Shown: piece after piece, positions 6,899-15,905 of the stretch
How positions within the stretch are numbered: position 1 is the stretch's first letter
Layout of the letters: every line of letters begins with the position of its first letter
Assembly: GCA_901538445.1 (NCBI GenBank)
Contig: LR594583.1
Location: forward strand, 1-64,000
Direction of reading: 5' to 3'
Source: Gemmataceae bacterium
GTDB lineage: Bacteria; Planctomycetota; Planctomycetia; Gemmatales; Gemmataceae
Length of the DNA stretch: 64,000 bases
Made by a program: the position numbers and the translations under genes
The notes under the pieces: model-generated
Seen by the model: the letters and a program-made list of their open reading frames with translations, nothing else
Databases searched by the model: none
Told to the model about the DNA's origin: nothing

Positions 6899-9800
6899 GT
6901 GGCAACGGGTCTGCGTGGACAACTTGACGCATCACAGACGGTTCGCCATCTTCCCATCGGCGTGACCTTCGCCGTCGTCGCCCTGGCCTACCTGATCGGG
7001 GCCGAGGTCGGGCACTGGCTGTCCGCCGAGCCGGGCCACTTCGCCACGTTCTGGCCGAACAGCGGCCTGTACCTCGCTCTGTTGCTCCGAATGCCGCACC
7101 GCCGCTGGTGGGTGGTCGTGACGGCGGTGGTGGCGGCGAACCTCACGTCGGACGTGTTGCTCCACGGCCAGCGGCCACTTGTCGCCCTCGGCTTCGTGCT
7201 GGCGAACACCGTCGAGGCCGTCGTCGGGGCGGTGGCCGTGCGGCACTGGTTGGGCGGGTCGGCCCGGCTGGACGGGCTGCGGAGCGTCCTCGTCGTCTTC
7301 CTCGTCGCAGCCGCCGTCAGTACCCCCCTCGGCGGGCTGGTCGGTGCGGCCACCGTGTCGTCGGCGTTCGGGTCGCCGCTCCTCGGAGTGTGGCAGGTGT
7401 GGTGGGTAGCCGACGCCCTCGGCGTGCTGCTCACCGTCCCCCTCGTCCTGAGCTTGCTCGACGTGCGGGCGTGGCCCCGCCCGGCCCGGCTGCTAGAGGG
7501 GGCCGTCCTGCTCGCCTCGCTGGTGGCGGCGGGGGTGTTCGTGTTCACGTCCACCCCGCACATTGCCCCCATCGTGCTGCTCCTGTTCCTGCTGTGGGCG
7601 GCGATCCGGCTGGATGTCACCGGCGTGGCGGTGGCGGCGTTCGTGCTGGCGGTGGTCGCCGTCCGGTACACCGTGCTGGGCTATGGCATCTTCACCGAGA
7701 CGGGGGACATCTCGCAGCGGGTCGTCTCGGTGCAGTTGTTCGTGGCCGTCCCCGCCGTCGTCTTCTACGCCTTCGCCGTCGTGCTGGCCGAGCGGCGGCG
7801 GGCCGAGGCCGGGCTGGAGGAGAAGGTCCGGGAGCGGACGGCGGCGTTGGTCGCCCAGCGGGAGTTGCTGAGCGTCACCCTGACGAGCATCGGGGATGCC
7901 GTCATCACCACCGACACAGCGGGCCGGGTCACGAACCTAAACCCGGTGGCCGAGTCGCTGACCGGGTGGACGACCGCCGAGGCGTCGGGCCAACCGCTCG
8001 ACGCCGTGTTCAACATCGTGAACGAGACGACCCGTAAGGCCGTCGATAACCCGGCGTTCCGGGCTTTGAAGTTGGGCGTCATCGTCGGGCTGGCGAACCA
8101 CACCGTCCTCATCGCCAAAGACGGAGTTGAGCGGCCCATCGAGGACAGTGCCGCCCCGATCCGCAGTAAGGACGGCGAGATCGTCGGGTGCGTGCTGGTG
8201 TTCCGGGACGTGACCGAGCGGCGGCGGGCCGAGGCCGAACAGGAGACGGCCCAGCGGCAGGTCGCCACCACGCTGGAGAGCATTACGGACGGGTTCATGC
8301 GGTTCGATAAGGACTGGCGGATCGTGTACATGAACGCCGAGGCCGAGCGGATCAACCAGCGGCCCCGCGGGGAACTGCTCGGCCAGTCCCATTGGGAGTT
8401 GTTCCCGGCGACCGTCGGCACCAAGTTGGAGGCCGAATACCGCCGGGCGATGGCCGACCGGGTGACAATCGAGATCGAGAACCACTACGAGCCGTGGGGC
8501 CGGTGGTTCTCGATCAAGGGGTTCCCCACGCCGGACGGCGGGCTGGCGATCTACTTCAACGACATCACCGCCCGGAAGCAGGCGGACGAGTCGCGGCGGC
8601 GGGTGGAGGAACGGTTCCGGCTCGCCGCCGACGCGGTGAACGGGGTCATCTACGAGTACGACTTCGCCACCGGCCACGTCGAGCGGTCGAGGGGGGTGTA
8701 CGAAGTCCTCGGCCACCGGCCCGACGAGGTGCCGCCGACCGCCGGGTGGTGGGCCGAGCAAATCCACCCGGACGACCGGCCACGGGTGACGGCCATCGAC
8801 CCCGGTGCGGTCACGGCGGGCAGCACCCTGGCCGAGTACCGGGTCCGGCACAAGGACGGGCGGTGGCTGCACGTCGAGGACCGGGCCGTGCTGGTCGCGG
8901 GCGGCGACGGCAGGCCGGTCAGGATGGTCGGCTGCACGGTGGACGTGAGCGACCGGAAGGAGGCCGAGCGGCGGGTGCGGGAGAGCGAACACCGCCTGCG
9001 GCTGGCGATGGAGGCGGCGGCGACGGGGCTGTGGGAGTGGGACGTGACGACCAACGCCGTCACTTGGTCCCCGGAGTGCTACCCCATCCACGGGCTGCGG
9101 GACGGGGAGTTCGACGGCACGGCGGCGGGGTTCGACCGGCTCCTCCACCCGGACGACCGGGACCGGGTGTGGGCGACCGTCCGGGCGGCGGTGGACGACC
9201 GCACGAAGTACGAGTGCGAGTTCCGCGTCGTCCGCCCTGACGGTGACGTGCGGTGGGTGGCGAACGTGGGCCGGGCGGTGGGCGACGAGCAGGGCCGGCC
9301 CGTGCGGATGGTCGGCACCCTGACCGACATCACCGAGCGGAAGCAAACCGAACAACAACTCCGGGAGAGCGAGGAGCGGCTGCGGATGGCCCTGACCGCC
9401 GCCAGAGCCGGGGCGTGGGCGTGGGACGTGCCGACCGGACGCATCGACTGGTCGCCGGAGAACTACGCCTTGTACGGGTACGACCCGGCGGGCGGGCCTC
9501 CGGCCTACGCCGATTGGGAGCGGCGGGTTCACCCGGACGACCGGGAGGGGACGAACGCCGCCGTCCGTGCCGCCCTCGACCGCCGGGCCGACGGGTTCCG
9601 GGCCGAGTTCCGAGTGGTGCATCCGACCCACGGCGTCCGCTGGCTGGTCGGGCTTGGGCAGGTCGAGTTCGGCCCGGCGGGGGAGGCGGTGCGGATGGCC
9701 GGCATCAACCTCGACATCACCGACCGGAAGGAGGCCGAGGAGCGGGTGCGGGCGGGCGAGGGGCGGCTGCGACTGGCCCTGACCGCCGCCCGCATGGTGG

Positions 9801-12037
9801 TCTGGGAGTGGACCCCCGGCGACGGTAAGTTGCGGGTGTCCGAGAACGCCGCCGACGTGTTCGGCCTGCCCGCCGGGGTCGGGCTGACGGGCATCGACCA
9901 GGGGATCGCCCTCCTGCACCCGGACGACGTGGCGGCGTACCGGGCCACCTTCCAGAAAGCCATCGACGGGCGGGACAGCTACCTCACCCACTACCGGCTG
10001 GTCCGCCCGAACGACGGGCGGGTGATCTGGGTGGAGGAGCGGGGGCACACCGTCTTCGACCAGCCGGGCGGGGCGGTCCGGCTGTACGGGGTGGCGACCG
10101 ACGTGACCGCCCGGCGGGACGCCGAGGAGGGGCAGCGGGTGAGCGAGACGTTCGCCCGGCAGGTGAGCGACGTGGCCCCCAGCATCCTCTACGTCTACGA
10201 CCTGAACGAGAGGCGGAACGTGTGGGCCAACCGGGAGACGTTCGGCGGGTTGGGGTACAGCCGGGAGCAACTGGACGCCATGAGCGGCCACCTGCTCACC
10301 ACCCTACTACACCCGGACGACCTCGCCGGGTACGAGGCCCACGCCGCCCGGTTGCACGCCCTGGCCGACGGGGAGGTGGCCGAGTTCGAGTACCGGCTGC
10401 GAGCCGCCGACGGCGACTACCGTTGGATGGTCAGCCGGGACATGCCATTCCGTCGGCACGCCGGGCGGGTGACGCAGATCATCGGTGCCGCCCTCGACAT
10501 CACCGCCCGCAAGCGGAGCGAGGAGGAGGCCGAAACCAGCCGCCGGACGCTCCACGCCCTGGTCGAGCAGTGCCCGTTCGGCATCTACATCGTGGACGCC
10601 GACTTCCGCATCGCCTCGGTGAACGCCGGGTCGGTGGACAAGGCGTTCGTCAACGTCCGCCCGCTCATCGGTCGCCCGTTCGAGGAGGCCATGCGGATCA
10701 TCTGGCCGGAGCCGGTCGCCACCGAAGTCCTCGCCGTCTTCCGCCGCACCCTCGCCACCGGCGAGGCGTACCGCTCGGCGGACTTCGTGAACCCCCGTGC
10801 CGACATCGGCCAGACCGAGGGGTACGAGTGGGAGCTACACCGCCTCACCCTCCCCGACGGGCGGTACGGGGTGGTGTGCTACTACTACGACTCGACCCGG
10901 TTGCGGCTGGCTCAGCAGGCGTTGCAGGACGCCGACCGGAAGAAGGACGAGTTCCTGGCGACCCTGGCCCACGAACTCCGCAACCCGCTGGCCCCGATCC
11001 AGAACGGGGTGCAGATCATCAAGATGTCCGAGCCGAACGGGGCGGTCGGGAAGACCCTGGACACGATGGACCGGCAACTCGGCCACCTCGTCCGCCTGAT
11101 TGACGACCTGCTCGACGTGTCCCGCATCACGCGGGGCAAGTTGCACCTGCAACGCGAGCGGGTGGCTGTGTCCGCCGTCATCGACGCGGCGGTCGAGGCG
11201 ACCATGCCGCTGGTCGCCCGGAACCGGCACGAACTCACCGTCAGGCCGGTGCCGGATGTCTGGCTGGACGGCGACCCGACCCGACTCGCCCAGATTATTT
11301 CCAATTTACTCACCAACGCGGCCAAGTATACTCAGCGAGGAGGGCGGATCACACTGACGGCGAAGGCGGACGGGGGCGAGGTCGTCGTGTCCGTGAAGGA
11401 CACCGGCATCGGCATCCCGCCGTCGATGCTGAACCGCGTGTTCGAGATGTTCAGCCAGGTGGACCGGGCGTTGGAGAAGACGACCGGGGGGCTGGGGATC
11501 GGCCTGTCGCTGGTGAAGGGGCTGGTCGAGATGCACGGAGGAACCATCTCGGCCCACAGCGAGGGCGAGGGCCAGGGGAGCGAGTTCACCGTGCGGCTGC
11601 CAGCGATTGCGGGCACCGGGGAGGGGCGAACGATGAACGGCACGGCTTTGATGGCGACCGGGCGGAAGCTGACGATCCTCGTGGTGGACGACAACGAGGA
11701 CGCCGCCGAGTCGATGGCGACCATGCTGGAGATGTTCGGGCACGAGGTCCGCACCGCGTTCGACGGCGAGGCCGGGGTCGCGGCGGCGGGCGAATTCCGC
11801 CCGCAGGTGGCATTCCTGGACATCGGGATGCCGAAGGTGAACGGGTACGACGCCGCTCGCCGCATCCGGGCCGAGGGGTGGGGCAAGGACATGCTCCTGG
11901 TGGCCCTGACCGGGTGGGGGTCGGACGACGACAAGCGGAGGACCGAGGAGGCCGGGTTCGACCGCCACCTGACCAAGCCGGTGAACCCGCAGGCGTTGAC
12001 GAAGCTGCTGGCCGAGGTGGAGCCGGTCGGGGCGTAG
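6899..12037 (+). CDS. MASE1 membrane sensor, eight PAS domains, hybrid histidine kinase
   Basis: This 1,712-residue protein begins with a MASE1 membrane sensor (about 15-300, with FWPNSGLYLALLL), followed by a short coiled coil. Eight PAS/PAC units then fill about 320-1,340. Each ends in a DITER- or DVTAR-like PAC motif, and several start RLRLAMEAA or RLRMALTAA, pointing to internal duplication. The histidine kinase core has H1358 in HELRNPL, the N box NLLTNAAKY and the G boxes DTGIGIP and GGLGIGLSL. The C-terminal receiver has phospho-acceptor D1641 in AFLDIGMPK and a conserved lysine in LTKPVN. The GTG start has GAGG upstream. It sits in the element as cargo, with no response-regulator partner nearby, so its output is unknown. 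Confidence 0.9.
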   Translation: MATGLRGQLDASQTVRHLPIGVTFAVVALAYLIGAEVGHWLSAEPGHFATFWPNSGLYLALLLRMPHRRWWVVVTAVVAANLTSDVLLHGQRPLVALGFVLANTVEAVVGAVAVRHWLGGSARLDGLRSVLVVFLVAAAVSTPLGGLVGAATVSSAFGSPLLGVWQVWWVADALGVLLTVPLVLSLLDVRAWPRPARLLEGAVLLASLVAAGVFVFTSTPHIAPIVLLLFLLWAAIRLDVTGVAVAAFVLAVVAVRYTVLGYGIFTETGDISQRVVSVQLFVAVPAVVFYAFAVVLAERRRAEAGLEEKVRERTAALVAQRELLSVTLTSIGDAVITTDTAGRVTNLNPVAESLTGWTTAEASGQPLDAVFNIVNETTRKAVDNPAFRALKLGVIVGLANHTVLIAKDGVERPIEDSAAPIRSKDGEIVGCVLVFRDVTERRRAEAEQETAQRQVATTLESITDGFMRFDKDWRIVYMNAEAERINQRPRGELLGQSHWELFPATVGTKLEAEYRRAMADRVTIEIENHYEPWGRWFSIKGFPTPDGGLAIYFNDITARKQADESRRRVEERFRLAADAVNGVIYEYDFATGHVERSRGVYEVLGHRPDEVPPTAGWWAEQIHPDDRPRVTAIDPGAVTAGSTLAEYRVRHKDGRWLHVEDRAVLVAGGDGRPVRMVGCTVDVSDRKEAERRVRESEHRLRLAMEAAATGLWEWDVTTNAVTWSPECYPIHGLRDGEFDGTAAGFDRLLHPDDRDRVWATVRAAVDDRTKYECEFRVVRPDGDVRWVANVGRAVGDEQGRPVRMVGTLTDITERKQTEQQLRESEERLRMALTAARAGAWAWDVPTGRIDWSPENYALYGYDPAGGPPAYADWERRVHPDDREGTNAAVRAALDRRADGFRAEFRVVHPTHGVRWLVGLGQVEFGPAGEAVRMAGINLDITDRKEAEERVRAGEGRLRLALTAARMVVWEWTPGDGKLRVSENAADVFGLPAGVGLTGIDQGIALLHPDDVAAYRATFQKAIDGRDSYLTHYRLVRPNDGRVIWVEERGHTVFDQPGGAVRLYGVATDVTARRDAEEGQRVSETFARQVSDVAPSILYVYDLNERRNVWANRETFGGLGYSREQLDAMSGHLLTTLLHPDDLAGYEAHAARLHALADGEVAEFEYRLRAADGDYRWMVSRDMPFRRHAGRVTQIIGAALDITARKRSEEEAETSRRTLHALVEQCPFGIYIVDADFRIASVNAGSVDKAFVNVRPLIGRPFEEAMRIIWPEPVATEVLAVFRRTLATGEAYRSADFVNPRADIGQTEGYEWELHRLTLPDGRYGVVCYYYDSTRLRLAQQALQDADRKKDEFLATLAHELRNPLAPIQNGVQIIKMSEPNGAVGKTLDTMDRQLGHLVRLIDDLLDVSRITRGKLHLQRERVAVSAVIDAAVEATMPLVARNRHELTVRPVPDVWLDGDPTRLAQIISNLLTNAAKYTQRGGRITLTAKADGGEVVVSVKDTGIGIPPSMLNRVFEMFSQVDRALEKTTGGLGIGLSLVKGLVEMHGGTISAHSEGEGQGSEFTVRLPAIAGTGEGRTMNGTALMATGRKLTILVVDDNEDAAESMATMLEMFGHEVRTAFDGEAGVAAAGEFRPQVAFLDIGMPKVNGYDAARRIRAEGWGKDMLLVALTGWGSDDDKRRTEEAGFDRHLTKPVNPQALTKLLAEVEPVGA

Positions 12038-12050
12038 GCCGGGTCGGTCG

Positions 12051-12362
12051 TCACCCGTCGCCGGTCGGCTCCATGTACCCGTCGATGTACACGTCCCGGT
12101 AGGGCCGCGGGAGGCGGTCGGCGTCGGAGATCGGGCACCCGCGGGCGGCGTCGTCCCGGCCCCACTGCCGGACGATCTCATACACCTGCGGGCGGGTGAG
12201 ATCGACCTGCCGCACCCGACAGCGAACCAGCCCCGGCCTTGTCGCCATGAACCGCCGCCCGGTTTCGCGGGCCAGGGCTTCGGTTGAGAGCAGGGCGACC
12301 ACCGACTCGCACAGGTCGGCCCGCCTCGTGCCGACCACCGCGTAGTACATGACGGTCTTCAC
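12051..12362 (-). CDS. Hypothetical protein, 103 residues, last gene of the leftward block
   Basis: No family was recognised. The GTG start overlaps the TGA of the upstream gene (GTGA), so the two are probably translationally coupled. The product starts MKTVMYYAVVGTRRADLCES when the GTG is read as methionine and is mixed alpha/beta with an arginine-rich middle (TGRRFMATRPGLVRCRVRQV). An ATG four codons in is an alternative start. It converges on the kinase gene with 13 bases between the stops. Confidence 0.6.
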   Translation of the reverse strand: MKTVMYYAVVGTRRADLCESVVALLSTEALARETGRRFMATRPGLVRCRVRQVDLTRPQVYEIVRQWGRDDAARGCPISDADRLPRPYRDVYIDGYMEPTGDG

Positions 12363-12946
12363 GTCGCACCCCCGCCCGGCGGCACCCACGGCTCAACCGC
12401 CCCGAACCCGGTGGTGCGGAACAAGAACTTCTGCCGCCTCACACTCAGCAGCGGGCAGGGGTCGGTGTCCGGGCGGGTGGTGAACCGCCCGTTGATGGTC
12501 CCGTCTTCGGTGATGCCCACCGACTCCCGCCGCGAGAGGATCACGAACACCTTCCTGTGCAGTCGGGCGGCGTGGGCCTGGGCGAAGGCGATGGCGGCGT
12601 CCGGTGTCATCACGCCGTCCGGCAGGGTCACACCGATCATGAACCCCGGCACCGCCCGCATGACGACGCGGATCGTGGTCGGCTGGTCGGCCCACTCGTT
12701 CCACGCCCGCAAGTACGCAAGGCGGTCCTGTCGGGTCAGGTAGACGACGACGCCCTCGCTGATCTCCAGGACGCCGGCCAGCCGCCGCAGGAAATCGCCG
12801 TCGGCCACCCCGTCCCGCTCCACCTGCAAGACCTTGCGGCAGCACTTGGAGACGTTCGTGTACGCCAAGCGGCGGACGACCTCGCCCAGCGGCCAGTGGC
12901 GTTCACCCCGCCGCCCCCAGAACCACTCGCCCATGAAGTTCGTCAC
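12359..12946 (-). CDS. Hypothetical protein with a helix-turn-helix-like N-terminus
   Basis: This 195-residue protein is not assigned to a family. Residues 18-60 (PLGEVVRRLAYTNVSKCCRK, then DFLRRLAGVLEISEGVV) have the spacing of a lambda-repressor-like helix-turn-helix that planctomycete proteins of this type often carry. The rest looks like a beta-rich domain. The GTG start has GAGGG about nine bases upstream. It lies in the leftward block 14,256-12,051 and overlaps the next gene by four bases. Confidence 0.65.
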   Translation of the reverse strand: MTNFMGEWFWGRRGERHWPLGEVVRRLAYTNVSKCCRKVLQVERDGVADGDFLRRLAGVLEISEGVVVYLTRQDRLAYLRAWNEWADQPTTIRVVMRAVPGFMIGVTLPDGVMTPDAAIAFAQAHAARLHRKVFVILSRRESVGITEDGTINGRFTTRPDTDPCPLLSVRRQKFLFRTTGFGAVEPWVPPGGGAT

Positions 12947-12967
12947 CGTCGCGGCCCTCGTCGGGTG

Positions 12968-13255
12968 TCAGTAATCCGAAGGCAACAGGACCGTGCTGCT
13001 CGACCTGTCGGCCTCGGTGATGACCCACACCTTCACGCCGTCGGTGAGCAGGTACGCGGAGAACACCCGCTCGCCGCACCGCACCGCGTCGTCGTTGGCC
13101 CGCTTGTCCTCGTCGTTGACGACGCCGTACTCGCCGCACTGGTGACGCCGCAAGAACTCGGTCGGCGTCTGACCCGTCGCCGCGAGAGCCGCCAACGCCG
13201 CCGGGGTCGCGGCCAACTGGCCGAGCGGGAACAGGGGTTTGTCGGTCGCGTTCAT
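12968..13255 (-). CDS. Small conserved plasmid/phage-type protein ending in ITEADRSS...LLPSDY
   Basis: This 95-residue protein has a recognisable pattern: FLRRHQCGEYG, EDKRANDDAV, SAYLLTDG and WVITEADRSSSTVLLPSDY. Small proteins with this pattern are widespread on plasmids and phages and have no established function. Some database entries call them restriction-modification subunits without support. The ATG overlaps the stop of the ATPase gene (ATGA) and GGAGG lies seven bases upstream, inside the ATPase gene. Translational coupling to the ATPase suggests a joint role in element maintenance, which is inference. Confidence 0.7.
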   Translation of the reverse strand: MNATDKPLFPLGQLAATPAALAALAATGQTPTEFLRRHQCGEYGVVNDEDKRANDDAVRCGERVFSAYLLTDGVKVWVITEADRSSSTVLLPSDY

Positions 13256-14256
13256 TGGTTGTCCTCCTGTTGCTGGGCCTCGAACTGCTTCTTGACGCGG
13301 AAGAACGTCGCCCGGCTCTTGCCGGTGGACTCGCACCAGAACTCCTCCTGCTGGCGGGCGGACGCCGGGAACTTCTCGACGGCCAGGGCCATGCACCGGA
13401 GGTCGTGCCCCTTCGTGTCGAGTGGCTTCGGAATGCCGTCGCGGTCCTTGCTCCCAAGCTGGTCGAGTTGCGACCTCACGAGGTCACGCCAGTCCGTGCC
13501 GGTGGCGATGGCGTACTCCACCTTCCGCAGCGACGACTCGTACAACCTCATGCTCAGTTGCCGGTTGCCGCCCGCGTGCCGGATGTAGTCCACCACCTGC
13601 TGGCACGCCGCCGCGTCCAACGACCCGAACCCGCCGCGGGCCAGCACGTCCATCTGCTCCAGGATTTCGTCGTTGGTCGCGGTCAACTCGAACACGTCCA
13701 CACGGCTGAGGACGGCCTTGAACGCCTCGTTGCGTTTGGGGATGGCGTTCGCGGTGAAGATCAGCTTCGACTGGAACTCGAAGTTGCCGGGCACGCCGCT
13801 CAGTTGGGTGGAGGAGTACGTCACCACCCGGCCCTCGGCGGTGCCCCACAGGGCTGACCGCAGGAGGCCGAGGATGGGCATGTTCGAGTACATGCTGTCG
13901 GCGTCGTCCAACCACAAAATCTTGTCCTGGCGGTGTTCGTAGAGGGCCGCGTACAGCGACAGCGGGGTGATGTGCGAGTTAATCAGGACCGGCAGCACCC
14001 CCTCCGCGGCCAGCGTCTCCGAGATCACTTTCGACTTCCCGACGCCCCCGCCGCCGGACACGAACAGGCCGTGGGTCAGCCCGCGGGCGACCATGCGGAC
14101 GTGATGGGCCAGCAGGGCTTGTTTCTCCTCCAGTGCGGTTCGCGGCAGGTCCGCCGGTGTCGGGGTCGCGTGCGACTCGGAGCGGGCCTTGCGACCGCCG
14201 TTCTTCTTGCCGGCCATCGTCTTCCTCCGGGTCTTGGTCGCCATCGTGCCCCGCAT
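13252..14256 (-). CDS. AAA-type P-loop ATPase of the element
   Basis: This 334-residue ATPase has Walker A SGGGGVGKS at about 68-76, Walker B KILWLDDAD at about 112-120, a sensor-1-like IFTANAIPKR and a conserved SRVDVFEL. The N-terminus is basic (TKTRRKTMAGKKNGGRKAR) and the C-terminus has a winged-helix-like segment ending SRATFFRVKKQF. The fold resembles ATPases that load or remodel DNA in plasmids and transposons; replication or partition of the element is inferred. The ATG at 14,256 follows GGGGAGGA by six bases and is preferred over 14,277. It heads a leftward block with the three genes below it. Confidence 0.8.
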   Translation of the reverse strand: MRGTMATKTRRKTMAGKKNGGRKARSESHATPTPADLPRTALEEKQALLAHHVRMVARGLTHGLFVSGGGGVGKSKVISETLAAEGVLPVLINSHITPLSLYAALYEHRQDKILWLDDADSMYSNMPILGLLRSALWGTAEGRVVTYSSTQLSGVPGNFEFQSKLIFTANAIPKRNEAFKAVLSRVDVFELTATNDEILEQMDVLARGGFGSLDAAACQQVVDYIRHAGGNRQLSMRLYESSLRKVEYAIATGTDWRDLVRSQLDQLGSKDRDGIPKPLDTKGHDLRCMALAVEKFPASARQQEEFWCESTGKSRATFFRVKKQFEAQQQEDNQ

Positions 14257-14322
14257 GATCGTCCTCCCCGGTGTCATCCGGGCGTATCGAGTCGCATGAG
14301 ACTTGGAACCCGCCCGCGAGAC

Positions 14323-14834
14323 TCAGCCCGCCCCGAAGTACACGTCGATAACCTCTGCCCCCGTCGCCAACTCGACCCCGACCGGCCCCGCGTTCACCGT
14401 GTCCAGGATGTCGTGGAGTTGTTCGAGTTCACCGGGGCGAACCGGGTTTTCCAGCACCATGCCGATTAGCAACTCGACCTCGTGCCGGATCCGGCGGCGG
14501 TGGGCCTCGTCGCGGATGGTGCGGTCACGTCCGAGGTCGGACAGGGCCGATCCGTCGCCACCTCGCCACCGATCCGCGGCCAGCACCGCCCGGACGCCCT
14601 TCTCGCGGGTGTAGGTCGGCACGCGGAGACACTGCCACGCCCGATGGGAGGCCAGCCACGCCTCGATCCGCTCGGCGTCGGGGCCGGCGAACAAGTGGAA
14701 CAGGTGCGTCCGCTCCCCGACGCGGCGGTTCAACTGCGGGGTCGGGACCGGGCCATCGACGTAGAGGCGGTACAGGTCGTCCGCCACCCGTTCGTAGCCG
14801 GAGACGTACATGAACAGGGTGTCGAGTTCCATCG
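14323..14834 (-). CDS. Hypothetical protein, 170 residues
   Basis: No family was recognised. The product begins MELDTLFMYVSGYERVADDL and contains a region that looks like alternating helices with many arginines. The ATG has GGGGA six bases upstream. The frame stays open through the hairpin at 14,874-14,930, but the 21-bp repeat 40 bases upstream suggests that region is regulatory, not coding. It is transcribed away from 14,987-15,223. Confidence 0.6.
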
Positions 14835-14873
14835 CCGTCCCCTGGCGGGTGCGGGCCGAACAACGCCATCCAC

Positions 14874-14930
14874 CCCTACGCACTTTGACGAGTTCCGAGT
14901 GCCGCCGCGAACTCGTCAAAGTGCGTAGGG
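14874..14930. promoter_or_regulatory. Perfect inverted repeat, two 21-bp arms, between divergent genes
   Basis: Arms 14,874-14,894 and 14,910-14,930 are exact reverse complements around a 15-base loop. Each arm is identical to the single copy at 6,637-6,657. The arms point outward to the divergent starts at 14,834 and 14,987. It could be a pair of promoter elements, an operator for an element regulator or a replication-origin hairpin for the Rep-like protein. The first is favoured because spacing and orientation match at the resolvase gene. Confidence 0.6.
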
Positions 14931-14986
14931 CCGAGACGACCGCGGACGTGCCCGGCGGCACGCGGGTCGTCTCGCGGAGGGCAGTC

Positions 14987-15223
14987 ATGGCGAGCGAGGT
15001 TCAAGGACAAGAGGGTCGTCGCCCGGTGGGGCGTGGCCGGCTGGTCGAGTGGGAGGGGATCGCCTGCCGGGTCGTCCAACGCAGGCGGGTGTCCGCCACG
15101 GCGTTCCCGCGGGTGAGCGAGTTCGAGTTGTACCTGGAGCCGACCGACGGGTCCGGGCCGGTCGGGTGGGTTCCCGAACCGGAAGTCCACGCGACCGAGG
15201 ACGGCGGCGGGGGGACGACGTGA
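14987..15223 (+). CDS. Hypothetical protein, 78 residues
   Basis: No family was recognised. The sequence (LVEWEGIACRVVQRRRVSAT, then FELYLEPTDGSGPVGWVPEP) looks like a small beta-barrel-type domain. The ATG is preceded by GGAGG at six bases. Its TGA shares one base with the ATG of the next gene (TGATG), so the pair is probably co-translated. The 21-bp repeat lies 56 bases upstream. Confidence 0.6.
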   Translation: MASEVQGQEGRRPVGRGRLVEWEGIACRVVQRRRVSATAFPRVSEFELYLEPTDGSGPVGWVPEPEVHATEDGGGGTT

Positions 15224-15612
15224 TGCGGCGGCTGCACGAGCCGGCCCCGCCCGACGGCTGGTGGTGGGTGCTGCTGTCGCCGGCCACGCCCCGCGGAGCC
15301 GACCGCCAGTGGGCGGTCTACCGCGTCCTGAACGGGGCGGTCCAACCGCACGGGTCGGCGGCGTGGTACACCCCGACGGCCAAGTGGTTGCGGGGGGCCG
15401 AGTGGGTGCCCGCCGAGCCGCCCGCCCCGGCGATCACCGAGGCCCGGCTGGTGGCCGACGACGACAGCACGGTGCGGCGGGTCGCGGGCGAGGTTGTGGA
15501 CGTGTTCCTGGGGCTGTCGGACGCGGCGGCGGCGTACTACCGCCGGCACCCCGATCACCTTGCCGACCTCGTGACGGTGGTGACGCGGATCATGCTCAAG
15601 GCGGTACGGTGA
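15223..15612 (+). CDS. Hypothetical protein, 129 residues
   Basis: No family was recognised. It opens MRRLHEPAPPDGWWWVLLSP and closes with a helical segment (EVVDVFLGLSDAAAAYYRRH). The start overlaps the upstream stop by one base. It converges on the gene at 15,654-15,905 with 41 bases between. A long minus-strand frame crosses this gene in antisense and is judged not to be coding here. Confidence 0.6.
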   Translation: MRRLHEPAPPDGWWWVLLSPATPRGADRQWAVYRVLNGAVQPHGSAAWYTPTAKWLRGAEWVPAEPPAPAITEARLVADDDSTVRRVAGEVVDVFLGLSDAAAAYYRRHPDHLADLVTVVTRIMLKAVR

Positions 15613-15653
15613 GAGGAGCCGCTGTGCCGGGCCGCGGCGAGTTTCGCAGGCAC

Positions 15654-15905
15654 TCAAGCCGGGCAGGGCTGCGGTGGGGCGATTCGCTTTCGACGGTCCA
15701 GTAACTCCCGCCGCACCCGCCGCATCGCCTTCAGGACGGCGTTCGCCAGGGCGGGCCGCATCCTCACGTTCAACCCGCACCAGTAGATGTAGGCCGGGTC
15801 CACCCGGCTCACCCGCTCTACGGTCCACCCTCGGTACATGCCGAAGTCGAACACCCGCCCCTCGACCCGATCCAGTTCCCTCCTCAGTACGCTCCAATCG
15901 TTCAT
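15654..15905 (-). CDS. Small protein resembling DUF3820 / exonuclease X C-terminal domains
   Basis: This 83-residue protein has the pattern GRVFDFGMYRGWTVERVSRVD then PAYIYWC. It matches the FGKYKG...VxxxDPxYLxWL motif of DUF3820 and of the C-terminal domain of exonuclease X-like proteins. Such proteins are thought to bind DNA or assist nucleases, but no catalytic residues are present here. AAAGGAG lies eight bases upstream of the ATG. It follows the Rep-like gene directly on the same strand and is likely co-transcribed. Confidence 0.65.
   Translation of the reverse strand: MNDWSVLRRELDRVEGRVFDFGMYRGWTVERVSRVDPAYIYWCGLNVRMRPALANAVLKAMRRVRRELLDRRKRIAPPQPCPA

Noticed and set aside
7937-10291. 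A 784-codon minus-strand frame opposite the sensor kinase
   Set aside because: Low-complexity histidine/proline/arginine translation, a shadow of the PAS repeats.
15001-15900. The C-terminal 300 residues of the open Rep-like frame
   Set aside because: Composition turns to arginine/proline-rich noise and it overlaps three genes with good ribosome binding sites and coupled starts.
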